DNA of 62,448 bases from a virus: positions 1 to 62,448 of IMG/VR virus record IMGVR_UViG_3300010885_063646, one strand, 5' to 3'. Shown here in pieces: positions 17,307 through 25,791 of this stretch. The position numbers and the translations under genes were made by a program. Positions within the stretch are counted from its first letter, which is position 1. Each line of letters starts with the position of its first letter. The notes below the pieces were generated by a model. That model did no database searches. It was not told the DNA's origin and saw only the letters and a list, made by a program, of their open reading frames with translations.

Positions 17307-18646
17307 CAGGGTACGTCGTTGACCGGAATAATCTTGTCTGGGTTCGCCGGATTTCTCCGACCAAATCCGCGGAATGCGGGCCGACCGTTCAAGGCCGGGA
17401 AGTTCCACTCTTCAAGGCCGGCTGAGGCCTTCTTCGAGGGTGCCGCCGGCTTTGCGTCCGAGAGGTACTGAAGGTCGTCTGGAGTGAAGACATGCGCAAG
17501 CGGGACATCGTGATACCGAGCCAACAATGCCTGCCGTTCTGCAAGGTTCGCAAACGTCTTTTTCTGCCCGTCGAAAGCCTGCCGCCCTGCCGCGAGAATC
17601 TCTGCTCGTTGTTCCGGAGCCAATATGTTGCCGGCCTTAGCCTTTTCAAAGTACGTCGTGAATTGGTCCTTCCATCCCGCCGTTTTTTTGATTGTGTCGT
17701 AGTCGTTGTCCGTGACCCTCGCACCCGGGTCCAAGATTTTCATGTACGAGAATATCATGGAGACGTCGTCCGAGGCACTCGGCTTCGCGTTGTCTCCTGC
17801 ATTTTTCAGTTTGTTGAACGACGCTTGGACTGTCCGGAAGTTTTTGACTTCAGGGGAGTCATCGAACTCCTTGCGTATTCCGGACGCGACGTCCATGGGG
17901 TCCTTCTGCTTGCCCAACTGCATGAGTTGGAGCGCCTGTGCGTGCTCCCGCTTCCGCAGTTCTGCAACCTTCTGCGCAAGCTGCGGCAAGGTAAGTGTGC
18001 CAGCGGGGACGTCGAGTTCTCCCGCCGTGCTGAGGACACCCTCGTAGAGCGCCTTGGTGCCCGCGGGGTCGTTCGCTCTCCGGTGCAACTCATCCGAGAA
18101 AATGGTCCATTTGTCCTCGTCGGCCTTGAGTATGCCTTGAACCCGGCCCAGATTCGCTTTGGCCTGCGCCCTTTCCACGTCGTTGTTTGCCTTGGCAATC
18201 TCGCCTTGACCTTCGAGAAGAGACGCCTCGTTCTTGAGTTTGACGACCTTATTGGTGCGTTCTATCCCAGAGAGGCCGAACTCGTCCATCTGGTCCCGCA
18301 GGGAGGCGCGCTTCACCGCCGTTGCCTCGCCGAGGAGGCCGCTGTTCGCGCCAGCGGTATCGGCACCAAGCGTGTCCTCGGCAATCTTTCGCCGGGTGTT
18401 CGCCGGGCGTGCTTCAATGTTTGCCGCGGACTGGCTGATGGTGTCCTCGTTCGTGGCCACCGCTGCCCTCCGTTTGGACGGCTGGACGGTGATGTTGTCG
18501 ATGATGTCGCTGGTGTCGAGGAATCCCGACTTGAACGCGGCATGCAATTTGCCGATGGCGTCCAGCGAGTCGGTCTGCTGCGGCGCCGGGACGGCCATGA
18601 TGTCACCGCCCGAGATTCGACCGCCTTGGTCTGCGTAGGTAGGCAT
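17306..18646 (-). CDS. Internal virion (DNA-ejection) protein, 446 aa
   Basis: Likely inner-core or ejection protein of a podovirus-type particle. The first 200 residues are helical and charged. The middle contains a segment typical of this class (SMIFSYMKILDPGARV, then TDNDYDTIKKTAGW) followed by a helical LxPEQRAEIL stretch. The C-terminal 50 residues are basic and Pro/Gly-rich. It lies between the 322-residue membrane-active candidate and the giant polyvalent protein, the same order as internal proteins in other podoviruses. Starts are tightly packed (2-bp gap upstream, TGATG overlap downstream). Confidence 0.7.
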   Translation of the reverse strand: MPTYADQGGRISGGDIMAVPAPQQTDSLDAIGKLHAAFKSGFLDTSDIIDNITVQPSKRRAAVATNEDTISQSAANIEARPANTRRKIAEDTLGADTAGANSGLLGEATAVKRASLRDQMDEFGLSGIERTNKVVKLKNEASLLEGQGEIAKANNDVERAQAKANLGRVQGILKADEDKWTIFSDELHRRANDPAGTKALYEGVLSTAGELDVPAGTLTLPQLAQKVAELRKREHAQALQLMQLGKQKDPMDVASGIRKEFDDSPEVKNFRTVQASFNKLKNAGDNAKPSASDDVSMIFSYMKILDPGARVTDNDYDTIKKTAGWKDQFTTYFEKAKAGNILAPEQRAEILAAGRQAFDGQKKTFANLAERQALLARYHDVPLAHVFTPDDLQYLSDAKPAAPSKKASAGLEEWNFPALNGRPAFRGFGRRNPANPDKIIPVNDVP

Positions 18647-18648
18647 AT

Positions 18649-19617
18649 TCAGAACATTCCCTTGCCGGTGCCGTAGCCGTTCGCTGCGCCGCCGGTTTTA
18701 GCTGCGCCGGAGGCGGCTCCTCCTGCGTTGTACGCACCGAGACCCGCGCCGAGTCCGCTGCCGACAGCTCCGATTGCAGACGAGTAGAAAGAAGCGTCGG
18801 CCAGCGACTTTTGAGCTTGTGCGTCCCCGAGCCCGGCCAGTTTCTGATTCTCGTTCTTGATGCGGTCAAGTTCAAGCCCGGCCGTCTGGATGCCGCTGAG
18901 TCCGTAGTTCGGCAGGGCCTCCTGCGCGGTCTGGAATCCGGCTTGAGCACGCGCCATCCGGGCCGCGGGGATGTTGTTGAGGGTCGGAATCAGATTCTGG
19001 AGAATGGCCGCACGCGAGGACGCAAGGGTCGAGGCTCCTCCTGCTTCCGCAAGCGCCGATTGTACCCGCTGCTGCTTGAGCGCCTGCCCGGCAGCTCCGA
19101 GGACTTGCCGGGTGCTGCGGCCGGCGGCTCCGTTGGGGTTCGAGCTGACGCCGGTGGCTCCTGCGCGTTCAAGCCCGGTCCGCACCAATTCCGCCTGAAA
19201 ATCTGCCGGGAGGGTAGAGCCGGCATCGAGCTGCGCTTGCGCGTCGGCAAGCAGTTTCTGCTTCAGAGCCTTGGTGCCCGCGTCATCAATGTTCTCGTTG
19301 TAGAGCTGGCCGGAAATGGAGTCGACCAATCCGTCGGTTGCCTGCGGGCCGGATAAATCCGCGAGCCTCTGGGCCGAGTTCTCTCGCAACTTGGCGAGGG
19401 CCGGGTCGACTTGCCGCTGAAGGTCAAGAGTGCCCTTGTATTTCTCGGTGTCCGCGGTCCGGGCCATCTGCTGGATTTCCGGGACGTTGATAGACGTCAT
19501 CTTATTGATGGCGTCTGCCCGCGCGTTCGCAGCCGACTTCGCGCCTTGCGCGCCCATGTACGCGGACCCAATGGTGGCTGCGGTGCCTACTGCGACTGCG
19601 GTGATGGCGAGACTCAT
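18649..19617 (-). CDS. Internal virion protein with N-terminal hydrophobic segment, 322 aa
   Basis: The N-terminus (ITAVAVGTAATIGSAYMGAQ) is a Gly/Ala-rich hydrophobic helix. It is followed by a long Ala/Gln-rich helical region with MTSINVPEIQQMA and LQRQVDPALAKL, and by a Gly/Ala-rich C-terminus (residues 280-322). This composition and order are usual for the small ejection protein that helps form the trans-envelope channel in podoviruses. ATGA overlap with the cupin-like gene upstream. Not the tail nozzle, which is encoded at 21464. Confidence 0.68.
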   Translation of the reverse strand: MSLAITAVAVGTAATIGSAYMGAQGAKSAANARADAINKMTSINVPEIQQMARTADTEKYKGTLDLQRQVDPALAKLRENSAQRLADLSGPQATDGLVDSISGQLYNENIDDAGTKALKQKLLADAQAQLDAGSTLPADFQAELVRTGLERAGATGVSSNPNGAAGRSTRQVLGAAGQALKQQRVQSALAEAGGASTLASSRAAILQNLIPTLNNIPAARMARAQAGFQTAQEALPNYGLSGIQTAGLELDRIKNENQKLAGLGDAQAQKSLADASFYSSAIGAVGSGLGAGLGAYNAGGAASGAAKTGGAANGYGTGKGMF

Positions 19618-20075
19618 TCGGTTTTTCCTTCTGTGAGCAGGCCCTTCAATTCGGCCGCTTGCAGCTCGGTGATTTTCAACAGCGGTTCAACCAACATGTC
19701 CTCTAGTTTAGCTGGGTCCTGCTCATCTGTCGGGTTCGCGTGGACCGTCCCCCAGACCATTTCCTCGTGGACAATGGCCACTTTGTTCACTCCGACGCCC
19801 GACGGGATGACCGCCGGAGCCGTGAGGTGCCGGACGACCCCTTCGACCAAGACCGTGACCTTCCCACGCAGCAAAAAATTCAGGAAAGCCGTCTTGTGGC
19901 AACGCCCGATGACGAAGGTGCCACTAGGCACAGTGAACTCCCGGTAGTACACGCCGGGGGCAAAAAGGTGTCGTACCGGACACGGGACCTGTTCCTCCTC
20001 CAGACAGCGATGCGCAAAAGTTTCGATTTCCTCGCGGGAAATCAAACGCTTTGCGAGTTCGTAGCTGTCGCTCAT
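19614..20075 (-). CDS. Cupin-fold phage protein, 153 aa
   Basis: The central part reads as a small beta-barrel cupin: a string of short strands (GVYYREFTVPSGTFVIG, TAFLNFLLRGKVTVLVEGVV) with glycines at the turns, and an ending helix (ITELQAAELKGLL). Cupin-like proteins of this size occur in phage late operons, often as virion or tail-associated proteins without enzyme activity. The metal-binding HxH of enzymatic cupins is not obvious. The start at 20075 follows a GACATTACC element by 7 bp. Overlaps the ejection gene downstream. Confidence 0.65.
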   Translation of the reverse strand: MSDSYELAKRLISREEIETFAHRCLEEEQVPCPVRHLFAPGVYYREFTVPSGTFVIGRCHKTAFLNFLLRGKVTVLVEGVVRHLTAPAVIPSGVGVNKVAIVHEEMVWGTVHANPTDEQDPAKLEDMLVEPLLKITELQAAELKGLLTEGKTE

Positions 20076-20082
20076 GTCAACT

Positions 20083-20091
20083 GGTAATGTC
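20083..20091 (-). promoter_or_regulatory. GACATTACC element before cupin gene
   Basis: On the minus strand GACATTACC ends 7 nt before the ATG at 20075. The same nonamer precedes two other late genes (25526, 42042) by 5 and 7 nt. It has no Shine-Dalgarno character. It could be a -10-type promoter box for a leaderless message or a translation signal. Confidence 0.4.
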
Positions 20092-20154
20092 CGTACCCCT
20101 ACCTCGCCGTTGGTCCGACGCGTCGTCGATGACTAGAAACGTGCGCCTCATGGG

Positions 20155-21108
20155 TCAGGCGATTTCGGCCCAAGCAGCCACTTTCCATTTGGCTGGTGTC
20201 AGGAAGGCTCCGGGATATGGGGAGAAGTAAAAGGTATGGTCCAAGTTTCCGGGACGGGCAACATATACCTTTTGTGAGTCCCAATACACACCATAGACTA
20301 GCGCGCCATCATCACTACCCGCATTCATCATACATGACCAGTCTAGGACTTGGTCTTTGATAAACGGGGGGTCATCTATGGTGCAAATCATCCGGGCACC
20401 AGCACGAAATGGAATGCCACCTAGATTATGGGTAAACGATTGTTGTGTGCCTGCGTCCGGCACCGCTTTATAGTCAGATACACTTGTATTGTATCGCGGG
20501 TTCGCCGTCCAGCGGGACTTCAAACCCCCGTCATCAACCGTGGAAATTACTTGCCCGAGGGTTCCGGGAGCGATTGAGGCCACCGGGAGCTTCCCGGCCA
20601 CCGGGAGCCCTGTCGAAGGGTCCGCAAACACCGTCTGGCCCGGCGTGACCGTCGTGAACGTGATTGTGCCAGCCGCGTTGATGCTGACGAAAGATTTCGG
20701 GGTCCCGAAAGCATCGACAAATTTCGCCGCGGTGATGATTTTGTCAGAGAGCTGGGCCGTCGCATTGATTCGATTCGCCAAGAGGTACTTGGTCGTCGGG
20801 TCGAAATTGGCGAGGATGATGTCGACCAGCGTGTCGAACGGGTAGCTAAGACTGTCGTCGATGTCGAGCGGGATGTACGTGCTCGTCGACTCGTCCCAGA
20901 CATACGGCTTGGTCCCGAACTTGAGCCAGAGCCCTTGGTTGCTCGTGGGCGCGACATCGCTGACGACGACCCGCAGGAGCTTGAAGGGGCTGACAATCCG
21001 GAGGCGCTCCACCAAGACGTCGAACGCCTCCTGCAAGGTGCCGCTGAAAGCCGGCGGCATGGGCGACGACTCAATCGTCAGGTCGGTTACACGATGGGTG
21101 GGGTCCAT
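20155..21108 (-). CDS. Fibre-like late protein, 317 aa
   Basis: Contains the short beta-repeat style of phage fibre or tail-associated proteins: FVSINAAGTITFTTVTPG, GTLGQVISTVDDGG (a 'quality tag' loop common in tail fibre shafts), and a C-terminal beta domain with THNLGGIPFRAGARMICT. N-terminal 80 residues are helical (LQEAFDVLVERLRIVSPFKLL) and may attach to the tail. Lies between the Ig-domain gene and the cupin gene, downstream of the tail nozzle. Not closely recognised. Confidence 0.55.
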   Translation of the reverse strand: MDPTHRVTDLTIESSPMPPAFSGTLQEAFDVLVERLRIVSPFKLLRVVVSDVAPTSNQGLWLKFGTKPYVWDESTSTYIPLDIDDSLSYPFDTLVDIILANFDPTTKYLLANRINATAQLSDKIITAAKFVDAFGTPKSFVSINAAGTITFTTVTPGQTVFADPSTGLPVAGKLPVASIAPGTLGQVISTVDDGGLKSRWTANPRYNTSVSDYKAVPDAGTQQSFTHNLGGIPFRAGARMICTIDDPPFIKDQVLDWSCMMNAGSDDGALVYGVYWDSQKVYVARPGNLDHTFYFSPYPGAFLTPAKWKVAAWAEIA

Positions 21109-21113
21109 AAAAA

Positions 21114-21467
21114 TCAGGTTCCGACGGTCAAGGTGGCTTCAGCACTTTGGATGCTGCCGACGATGTTCGTCACCACTACGGTGAACGTCCCGGCATCGGC
21201 CGCGCTCACGTTTGCCAACACCAAGGGGATGTTGGTAGCCCCGATGATGGCGGTGTTGTTCTTGCGCCACTGGAACGTGATGGGCAACGTACCGGACGCG
21301 GCCACGGAGAACGTCGCGGTGGCGCCGGGTGCCGCGGTCTGGCTCTGCGGTTGGGTGACGATGGTGAGTGTCGGCGGCGTTACCTCGCCCGCGGGACGCA
21401 GCACCGGCATCGTGTAAACGCCCGGGACCGCGACCAGCCCAGAACTCAGAAGGACGTCAGGTTTCAA
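21114..21467 (-). CDS. Ig-like domain virion protein, 117 aa
   Basis: Residues 35-115 form one bacterial Ig-like domain: TIVTQPQSQTAAPGATATF, then TFQWRKNNTAIIGATN, VSAADAGTFTVVVTN and a closing ATLTV strand. The conserved Trp, DAGTF and final strand are intact. Ig-like domains decorate phage capsids and tails and promote weak binding to carbohydrates. The exact sequence style is that of the abundant Ig repeats in Verrucomicrobiota proteins, which is a clue to the host. ATGA-type overlap with the nozzle gene at 21464 fixes its place in the tail cluster. Confidence 0.78.
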   Translation of the reverse strand: MKPDVLLSSGLVAVPGVYTMPVLRPAGEVTPPTLTIVTQPQSQTAAPGATATFSVAASGTLPITFQWRKNNTAIIGATNIPLVLANVSAADAGTFTVVVTNIVGSIQSAEATLTVGT

Positions 21468-23422
21468 CTGATGCCTCCATAGACCTTGGGGGCCAATTCC
21501 GCAAGCTCGTGGTCCACTTGGGCTGCCGCGGCCTGCTTCGCCTGCTTGAGCGCCGCCTCAGGGCTCACGGCACTCACCGCATGTCCTGCTGCGGTCCGAG
21601 TCATACCCCGAGCCGTTCCGGTGTAGGCTGCGTCTGCCGAGTACGTGCCCGAGGACGACTCAGACAGGACTTCCGGGTTGCGTGAGGTCGAACCGTTCCT
21701 CCGGGCGTAGCTCGTGACCTCTGGTGCGCTGAAGGCATCGCCGGTGTTCGACTCCGGCTCTTGTGCCTCGGTGAAGAACCGGGCCTGACGGACGCCGGCT
21801 TGCCCGCTCCATCGGATGAGGTGCTGAAACGAAAAATCGAGCTGCTCCGAGCGCGGTTCCTCAATGCCGTCCGAAGACAACGGGTCGGTCTCCGCGGCGT
21901 TCTCCAGCTCTTGGGTCCTCAGCACTCGGGACTGGACGCCGCCTTCAGCCAGCAACGTGGTCGGGGTAACCGTCATGCCCATGCTGACCACCGGGCAGCC
22001 CCCGGTCGAGAACGTCCGAAGCTGGCTGCGTTTGTACCTCCCGCGGTTGGTGCCGCGCCAGTACATGGCCACGTTCACGTCGTGTGCGACGTCCACAAAC
22101 GACGCCTCCAGAAACCGGTTGCGCTTGAGCTGGCTCGTACCACCGGAGTATCCGCGCAGCTCCAACGCAGCCTCGATGTCCTGCCCGTTGTCCGTCCGAC
22201 CTTGGAAGCCTTCCCAGACTGAATTGTTCCCTTCCGCGTCGGACATGAGCCCGTAGATGCGGTCTGCGCCCTCCACGTTGACCGCCGCCCAGTCCGACAC
22301 GTTGAAACCTGTCCAAATGCTGGACCAGACCGGGTTCGTGGTCTGCACCAACGTGCTGAGGACAGAATTGTCGAGCACCCAAGTGTGGACGTTGTCGTTG
22401 CCACCGAAGGGCACGCTGACCAACAGAAAATTTTCAAAACTCCCGATGACGACCTTGTTCAGCGCCGAGTCGACCCGGGCCTTGTCGTCCGCCATTTCGT
22501 TATCCGCCGAGCGCATCGAGGACGAGACGAAGGTCTGTGCGGCGTAGTTCAAGTTCGTCAGTCCGCGCCCGGACATCCACCACAAGATGCCGAATTGTTC
22601 CCGCACGGACCGAGAGCTGACGCATCCGACATCTGGGAAAATCTTCGATTGAAAATTTGCGGTATTGGCCCACAAGTCGCGGTTGCGGTTGCTGGTCGCA
22701 AACGCGGACGCGGACCGGGCCGTGAACGCAATCATCTGCGAGCTGCCGGTGAGCGCCGACGTCTCCGTCATCGCCGTGACGTTATCTTCCAGATAGAACG
22801 CGTCACTTCCGCCGAGGTAGTACTGCTCGGTAAAGTTGAACGGGTCCAGAATGTTGCTGGCCAGAATCCGGTTCCGGTTCGCCACCCAGAGCCGGCTACC
22901 GGTCCATATCATCGGGCCGCCTTGCGGAGTTTTGTCCAACCCGGTGATGTGCCCGTTCTTGGAGCCGTCGTAGTACGCCGGCGGGGCGTCCCCGTCCTGC
23001 ATGAACAACACCCGGCGCGGGTTCACGAACGAGTTCGAGTTGTCGGAATTAAGGGTCACCGCCTGCTCGGTGAGTGCGAAGAAGACGGTCTCCTTGTACG
23101 GGTCGAACTTGATGTTCGGGAGCTGGACAAAACTGTTGTAGGGGTATGACGAAACGTGGACGTACCCGGCGATGACCGCGACGAGCTGCGGCATCCCGAT
23201 GAGCGGCAAGAACACCGTGAAGCCCTGCCGGCGCCCCGCAGGCAAATCAGCGCGCCAACGGAACCCGGGGCGCGTAGAAACGACCCCGCGCCGGTTGATG
23301 GTGTTCCACGCGCGGCAGTACGTGCCCGGCTGAAGCATGGTCGGGTCGACCGAGGAGTTCATACCCCCCGGGAACGCCACGTCGCCGTCGAGCGGCGGGA
23401 AAACGATGTCGGAGCGACTCAT
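21464..23422 (-). CDS. Tail nozzle (tubular protein B-like), 652 aa
   Basis: The N-terminus has the pattern typical of podovirus nozzle proteins: FPGGMNSSVDPTMLQPGTYC, then RAWNTINRRGVVSTRPGF. The body is beta-rich with many Asn/Trp/Tyr and typical propeller-like stretches (VYFHVN-type, GSRLWVANRNRILASNI). The C-terminal 90 residues are polar and Ala-rich. It is directly downstream of the adaptor-like gene and upstream of the internal proteins, as in T7-like and related phages (gp11-gp12-internal proteins). Length is also right for the family. Confidence 0.72.
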   Translation of the reverse strand: MSRSDIVFPPLDGDVAFPGGMNSSVDPTMLQPGTYCRAWNTINRRGVVSTRPGFRWRADLPAGRRQGFTVFLPLIGMPQLVAVIAGYVHVSSYPYNSFVQLPNIKFDPYKETVFFALTEQAVTLNSDNSNSFVNPRRVLFMQDGDAPPAYYDGSKNGHITGLDKTPQGGPMIWTGSRLWVANRNRILASNILDPFNFTEQYYLGGSDAFYLEDNVTAMTETSALTGSSQMIAFTARSASAFATSNRNRDLWANTANFQSKIFPDVGCVSSRSVREQFGILWWMSGRGLTNLNYAAQTFVSSSMRSADNEMADDKARVDSALNKVVIGSFENFLLVSVPFGGNDNVHTWVLDNSVLSTLVQTTNPVWSSIWTGFNVSDWAAVNVEGADRIYGLMSDAEGNNSVWEGFQGRTDNGQDIEAALELRGYSGGTSQLKRNRFLEASFVDVAHDVNVAMYWRGTNRGRYKRSQLRTFSTGGCPVVSMGMTVTPTTLLAEGGVQSRVLRTQELENAAETDPLSSDGIEEPRSEQLDFSFQHLIRWSGQAGVRQARFFTEAQEPESNTGDAFSAPEVTSYARRNGSTSRNPEVLSESSSGTYSADAAYTGTARGMTRTAAGHAVSAVSPEAALKQAKQAAAAQVDHELAELAPKVYGGIS

Positions 23423-24375
23423 TCAAGGAAGTCTTGACCCAACATGGTGGCTGCGTCGAACTGCATCGGAGACCCAATCGGCGGGGCCGTCGAGACCAAG
23501 TCGTTCGACAACATCCGGATGGCGTTTGCCTCCATCGCGTTGCCGCTGCCCGGGTCCCGGTCGATGTAGTGCTTGACCGCCTGCATCCCGACCATGAGCG
23601 CCAACCGGCTGCCGAGGAAAATCATGTCGTCCTGTGTGGACAGGATAGGGGACTTCCGCCGGAACAGGATTCGGACCCAGTCCGCGGAGCAGGACAGCTC
23701 AATCCGCCGGAAGCGCGGTTCGACATCGTTCCACTGGTAGACCCCGAGGAGATTGCCTTGGTTGTACGGGTCGCCGGAAAAATCCCGTGTCGCCAGTCGT
23801 GACCGGCCGACCATTGGAGCCTTGCGGACGCGGGTGATTCGACGCACCAACGGGGCGGTCGGGTCCGGCATCGGGTAGCCATAGATGGTCGGTACCAGAA
23901 TCCCATCGACCCAGCTCCCGTCGGGTTTCTTGGTCCGCAGCTCGACGCCCTTGTCGTCCTGCCCGTAGACCCACAGCTCCTTGCCGGCGTCTTCCTCTTT
24001 GTCGAGGTACGCGACCAACTGGGACGGCTTGGTGATGTCCTTGAACGTCGGGTTGAGACCGCCGTCCATCCAAGACCATTTGCAGCTCTTCCACCGGTCG
24101 CCGGGGCCGTTGACGTGGAACTCAAAGAGCGCGTCACGTCCGACGACTGGTACACCGTTGATGTTGACCTGAAGCGGAGTCTCCACCTCGGTCGGCAACG
24201 ACACGCAACGGCCCGTTGCGCAAACGTCGACGTACCCGTTCATCGGTGTCCATGTACCGGCATCCGCCAAGAGCTTGACGGTGTCGTTCAGGTACCGAAA
24301 AACGGTTGACGCGTCACTCGTCCCAAAGATTCGGAGCGCATCCGGCCACAGGTCTTTGACGAGTACGACGGGCAT
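23419..24375 (-). CDS. Tail adaptor (tubular protein A-like), 318 aa
   Basis: The first 70 residues are helical with the pattern of head-tail adaptors (LWPDALRIFG, STVFRYLNDTVKLLADAG). A beta-rich middle (NGYVDVCATGRCVSLPTEV) and a helical C-terminus (GSRLALMVGMQAVKHYID) follow. It sits before the nozzle gene, with ATGA overlap, matching the T7 gp11-gp12 order. It would form the ring between portal and nozzle. Assignment is from position and general pattern, not from a close match. Confidence 0.62.
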   Translation of the reverse strand: MPVVLVKDLWPDALRIFGTSDASTVFRYLNDTVKLLADAGTWTPMNGYVDVCATGRCVSLPTEVETPLQVNINGVPVVGRDALFEFHVNGPGDRWKSCKWSWMDGGLNPTFKDITKPSQLVAYLDKEEDAGKELWVYGQDDKGVELRTKKPDGSWVDGILVPTIYGYPMPDPTAPLVRRITRVRKAPMVGRSRLATRDFSGDPYNQGNLLGVYQWNDVEPRFRRIELSCSADWVRILFRRKSPILSTQDDMIFLGSRLALMVGMQAVKHYIDRDPGSGNAMEANAIRMLSNDLVSTAPPIGSPMQFDAATMLGQDFLE

Positions 24376-24707
24376 CAGAGCTTGTCTTTCGGAACCGACT
24401 TCTCAAAGGCTTGGTCCGCCGTCTCAAGCGCCGGTTCATCCTCCGGAACGCCGCCGTCGAGCAGTGTGATGTTCTTCAGGATGAGCCCGCGCATTTCGCC
24501 ATCGACGGAGGCCGGGTCAATTTCGTACTCAACGGTGAGCGTACCCTTCGGAGGGAGGTCGGCCGGCAGGGCTTCCGCGGGGATAGAGACGTTCGTGCCT
24601 CCCATGGTTTCGACTTCGACCATGTCACCTTCCTCTGGCGCACCGGCTTTGGTGACCAACGGAGCGGGAGGAGGCATCGGGGGAGCTGCGGGAGGTTTCG
24701 GGGGCAT
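24375..24707 (-). CDS. Pro-rich small late protein, 110 aa
   Basis: Starts with a Pro/Ala-rich stretch (MPPKPPAAPPMPPPAPL). It continues with a beta-type domain (VEVETMGGTNVSIPAEAL, LTVEYEIDPASVDG) and ends in an acidic/basic helix. No signal peptide. Overlaps the adaptor gene by one base. Perhaps a minor virion protein; no family recognised. Confidence 0.55.
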   Translation of the reverse strand: MPPKPPAAPPMPPPAPLVTKAGAPEEGDMVEVETMGGTNVSIPAEALPADLPPKGTLTVEYEIDPASVDGEMRGLILKNITLLDGGVPEDEPALETADQAFEKSVPKDKL

Positions 24708-24710
24708 AGT

Positions 24711-25526
24711 TCAGGGGATGGGGGCGGTGGGGACGGCCTTGGCACCGGCAAGAACCGGGCTGGCGGGGACACTGACGGCTTGCTTGAACACCGCGACCAC
24801 GGAATTCGTGGAGACACTGGTGATTTGGTAGTACCCCGAGGTCTCAATGAAGACCCAGAGCCCGGTCGCAAACGACGCAACCGAACGGAGCGGGATATTG
24901 ATGCTGCCAGCAATCGCAGGCGGCGTGAAATTGGACGACGTGGTCGTGTACCCGTTCAGGCCCGAAGGCCCGCGGGGGCCGGAGGGAGTGACGAGTGCCC
25001 CGACCAGCACGGAAACGGCCGGCGAATCCACGGTCTGAAGCAGCGTCGCCGAAACGGACTGCGTGGCCGTGGCGAACACTTGAAGCCAGCCAAGAGTGGC
25101 GACGAAATAGATGGACCCGACCGCGATTCCAGACGCGTCCTGCACCGCGAAGGTGACGTCCGGATTACTCAACGTAGGGGACGCAAAAAGCGTCTTTACC
25201 GTAGTAAACGCGTTGATTCCGGCCGCCCCGTTGGTGCCCGCGGCGCCTGCCGGTCCCTGCATACCAACGACGCCGGCCAAGAACAGTCGCTTGAAGTAGC
25301 AAGCCAGCCCCTCGTCCGGGAGTCGGGGGTTCTCCGGGACGCCCGTGTCGAGGTCGCACGGGAGCACCCAGACAATCTCGCCGTTGACGACCTCCTTGGT
25401 GACGGTCCCGAAAAACTGGAGAACGAAGTTGTCGATGACCGACGTCAACGGTTCCTTGGACGCGTCAACCACGACCGGTTGATTGCCGCAAGGGCCACAC
25501 CCACAATCGCTATTGGTCGAACTCAT
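24711..25526 (-). CDS. Collagen-like fibre protein, 271 aa
   Basis: Begins with a Cys-rich motif (CGCGPCGN), has an N-terminal helical part, and then two short collagen-like Gly-X-Y tracts (GMQGPAGAAGTNGAAG near residue 88 and GPRGPSGLNG near 185) linked by beta-rich domains. Phage fibres use such tracts to form trimeric shafts. The start chosen, ATG 25526, follows a GACATTACC element by 5 nt with an upstream AGGAGG sequence, one of the few Shine-Dalgarno-like sites seen. It is in the fibre/tail gene cluster and is a receptor-binding or appendage candidate. Confidence 0.68.
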   Translation of the reverse strand: MSSTNSDCGCGPCGNQPVVVDASKEPLTSVIDNFVLQFFGTVTKEVVNGEIVWVLPCDLDTGVPENPRLPDEGLACYFKRLFLAGVVGMQGPAGAAGTNGAAGINAFTTVKTLFASPTLSNPDVTFAVQDASGIAVGSIYFVATLGWLQVFATATQSVSATLLQTVDSPAVSVLVGALVTPSGPRGPSGLNGYTTTSSNFTPPAIAGSINIPLRSVASFATGLWVFIETSGYYQITSVSTNSVVAVFKQAVSVPASPVLAGAKAVPTAPIP

Positions 25527-25717
25527 CTGTTGGTAATGTCCTCCTTGCGCCTCGCCCGCATGATTGCAATTTGGTTCAGGATACCCAGAATGCCGACCAG
25601 CAACCCGATAAGGGTTCCGAGGAACCGGAAAACTGGTTCCCCTACTTGGAACCACGACAGCGTCGCGGCTGTGACGGGGGCCGCTACGGAAGCCGCCAGT
25701 ATCGGGATGCTTTTCAT
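25523..25717 (-). CDS. Holin candidate, 64 aa, two membrane segments
   Basis: Short protein with two hydrophobic segments (PILAASVAAPVTAATLSWF and FRFLGTLIGLLVGILGIL) separated by a short polar turn, and a positively charged C-terminus (RARRKEDITNR). This is the layout of class II holins, which form the lysis hole in the inner membrane. ATG 25717 is chosen; an in-frame ATG at 25735 would add 6 residues. The stop overlaps the start of the fibre gene at 25526. No endolysin is adjacent, so the call rests on topology only. Confidence 0.55.
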   Translation of the reverse strand: MKSIPILAASVAAPVTAATLSWFQVGEPVFRFLGTLIGLLVGILGILNQIAIMRARRKEDITNR

Positions 25718-25791
25718 GGAATTCAGAGGGTGCATCACGCCAGCAAGGCTACGTTGTGCTGGATGAATCCGCAAACGTGGGTTTCCATATA

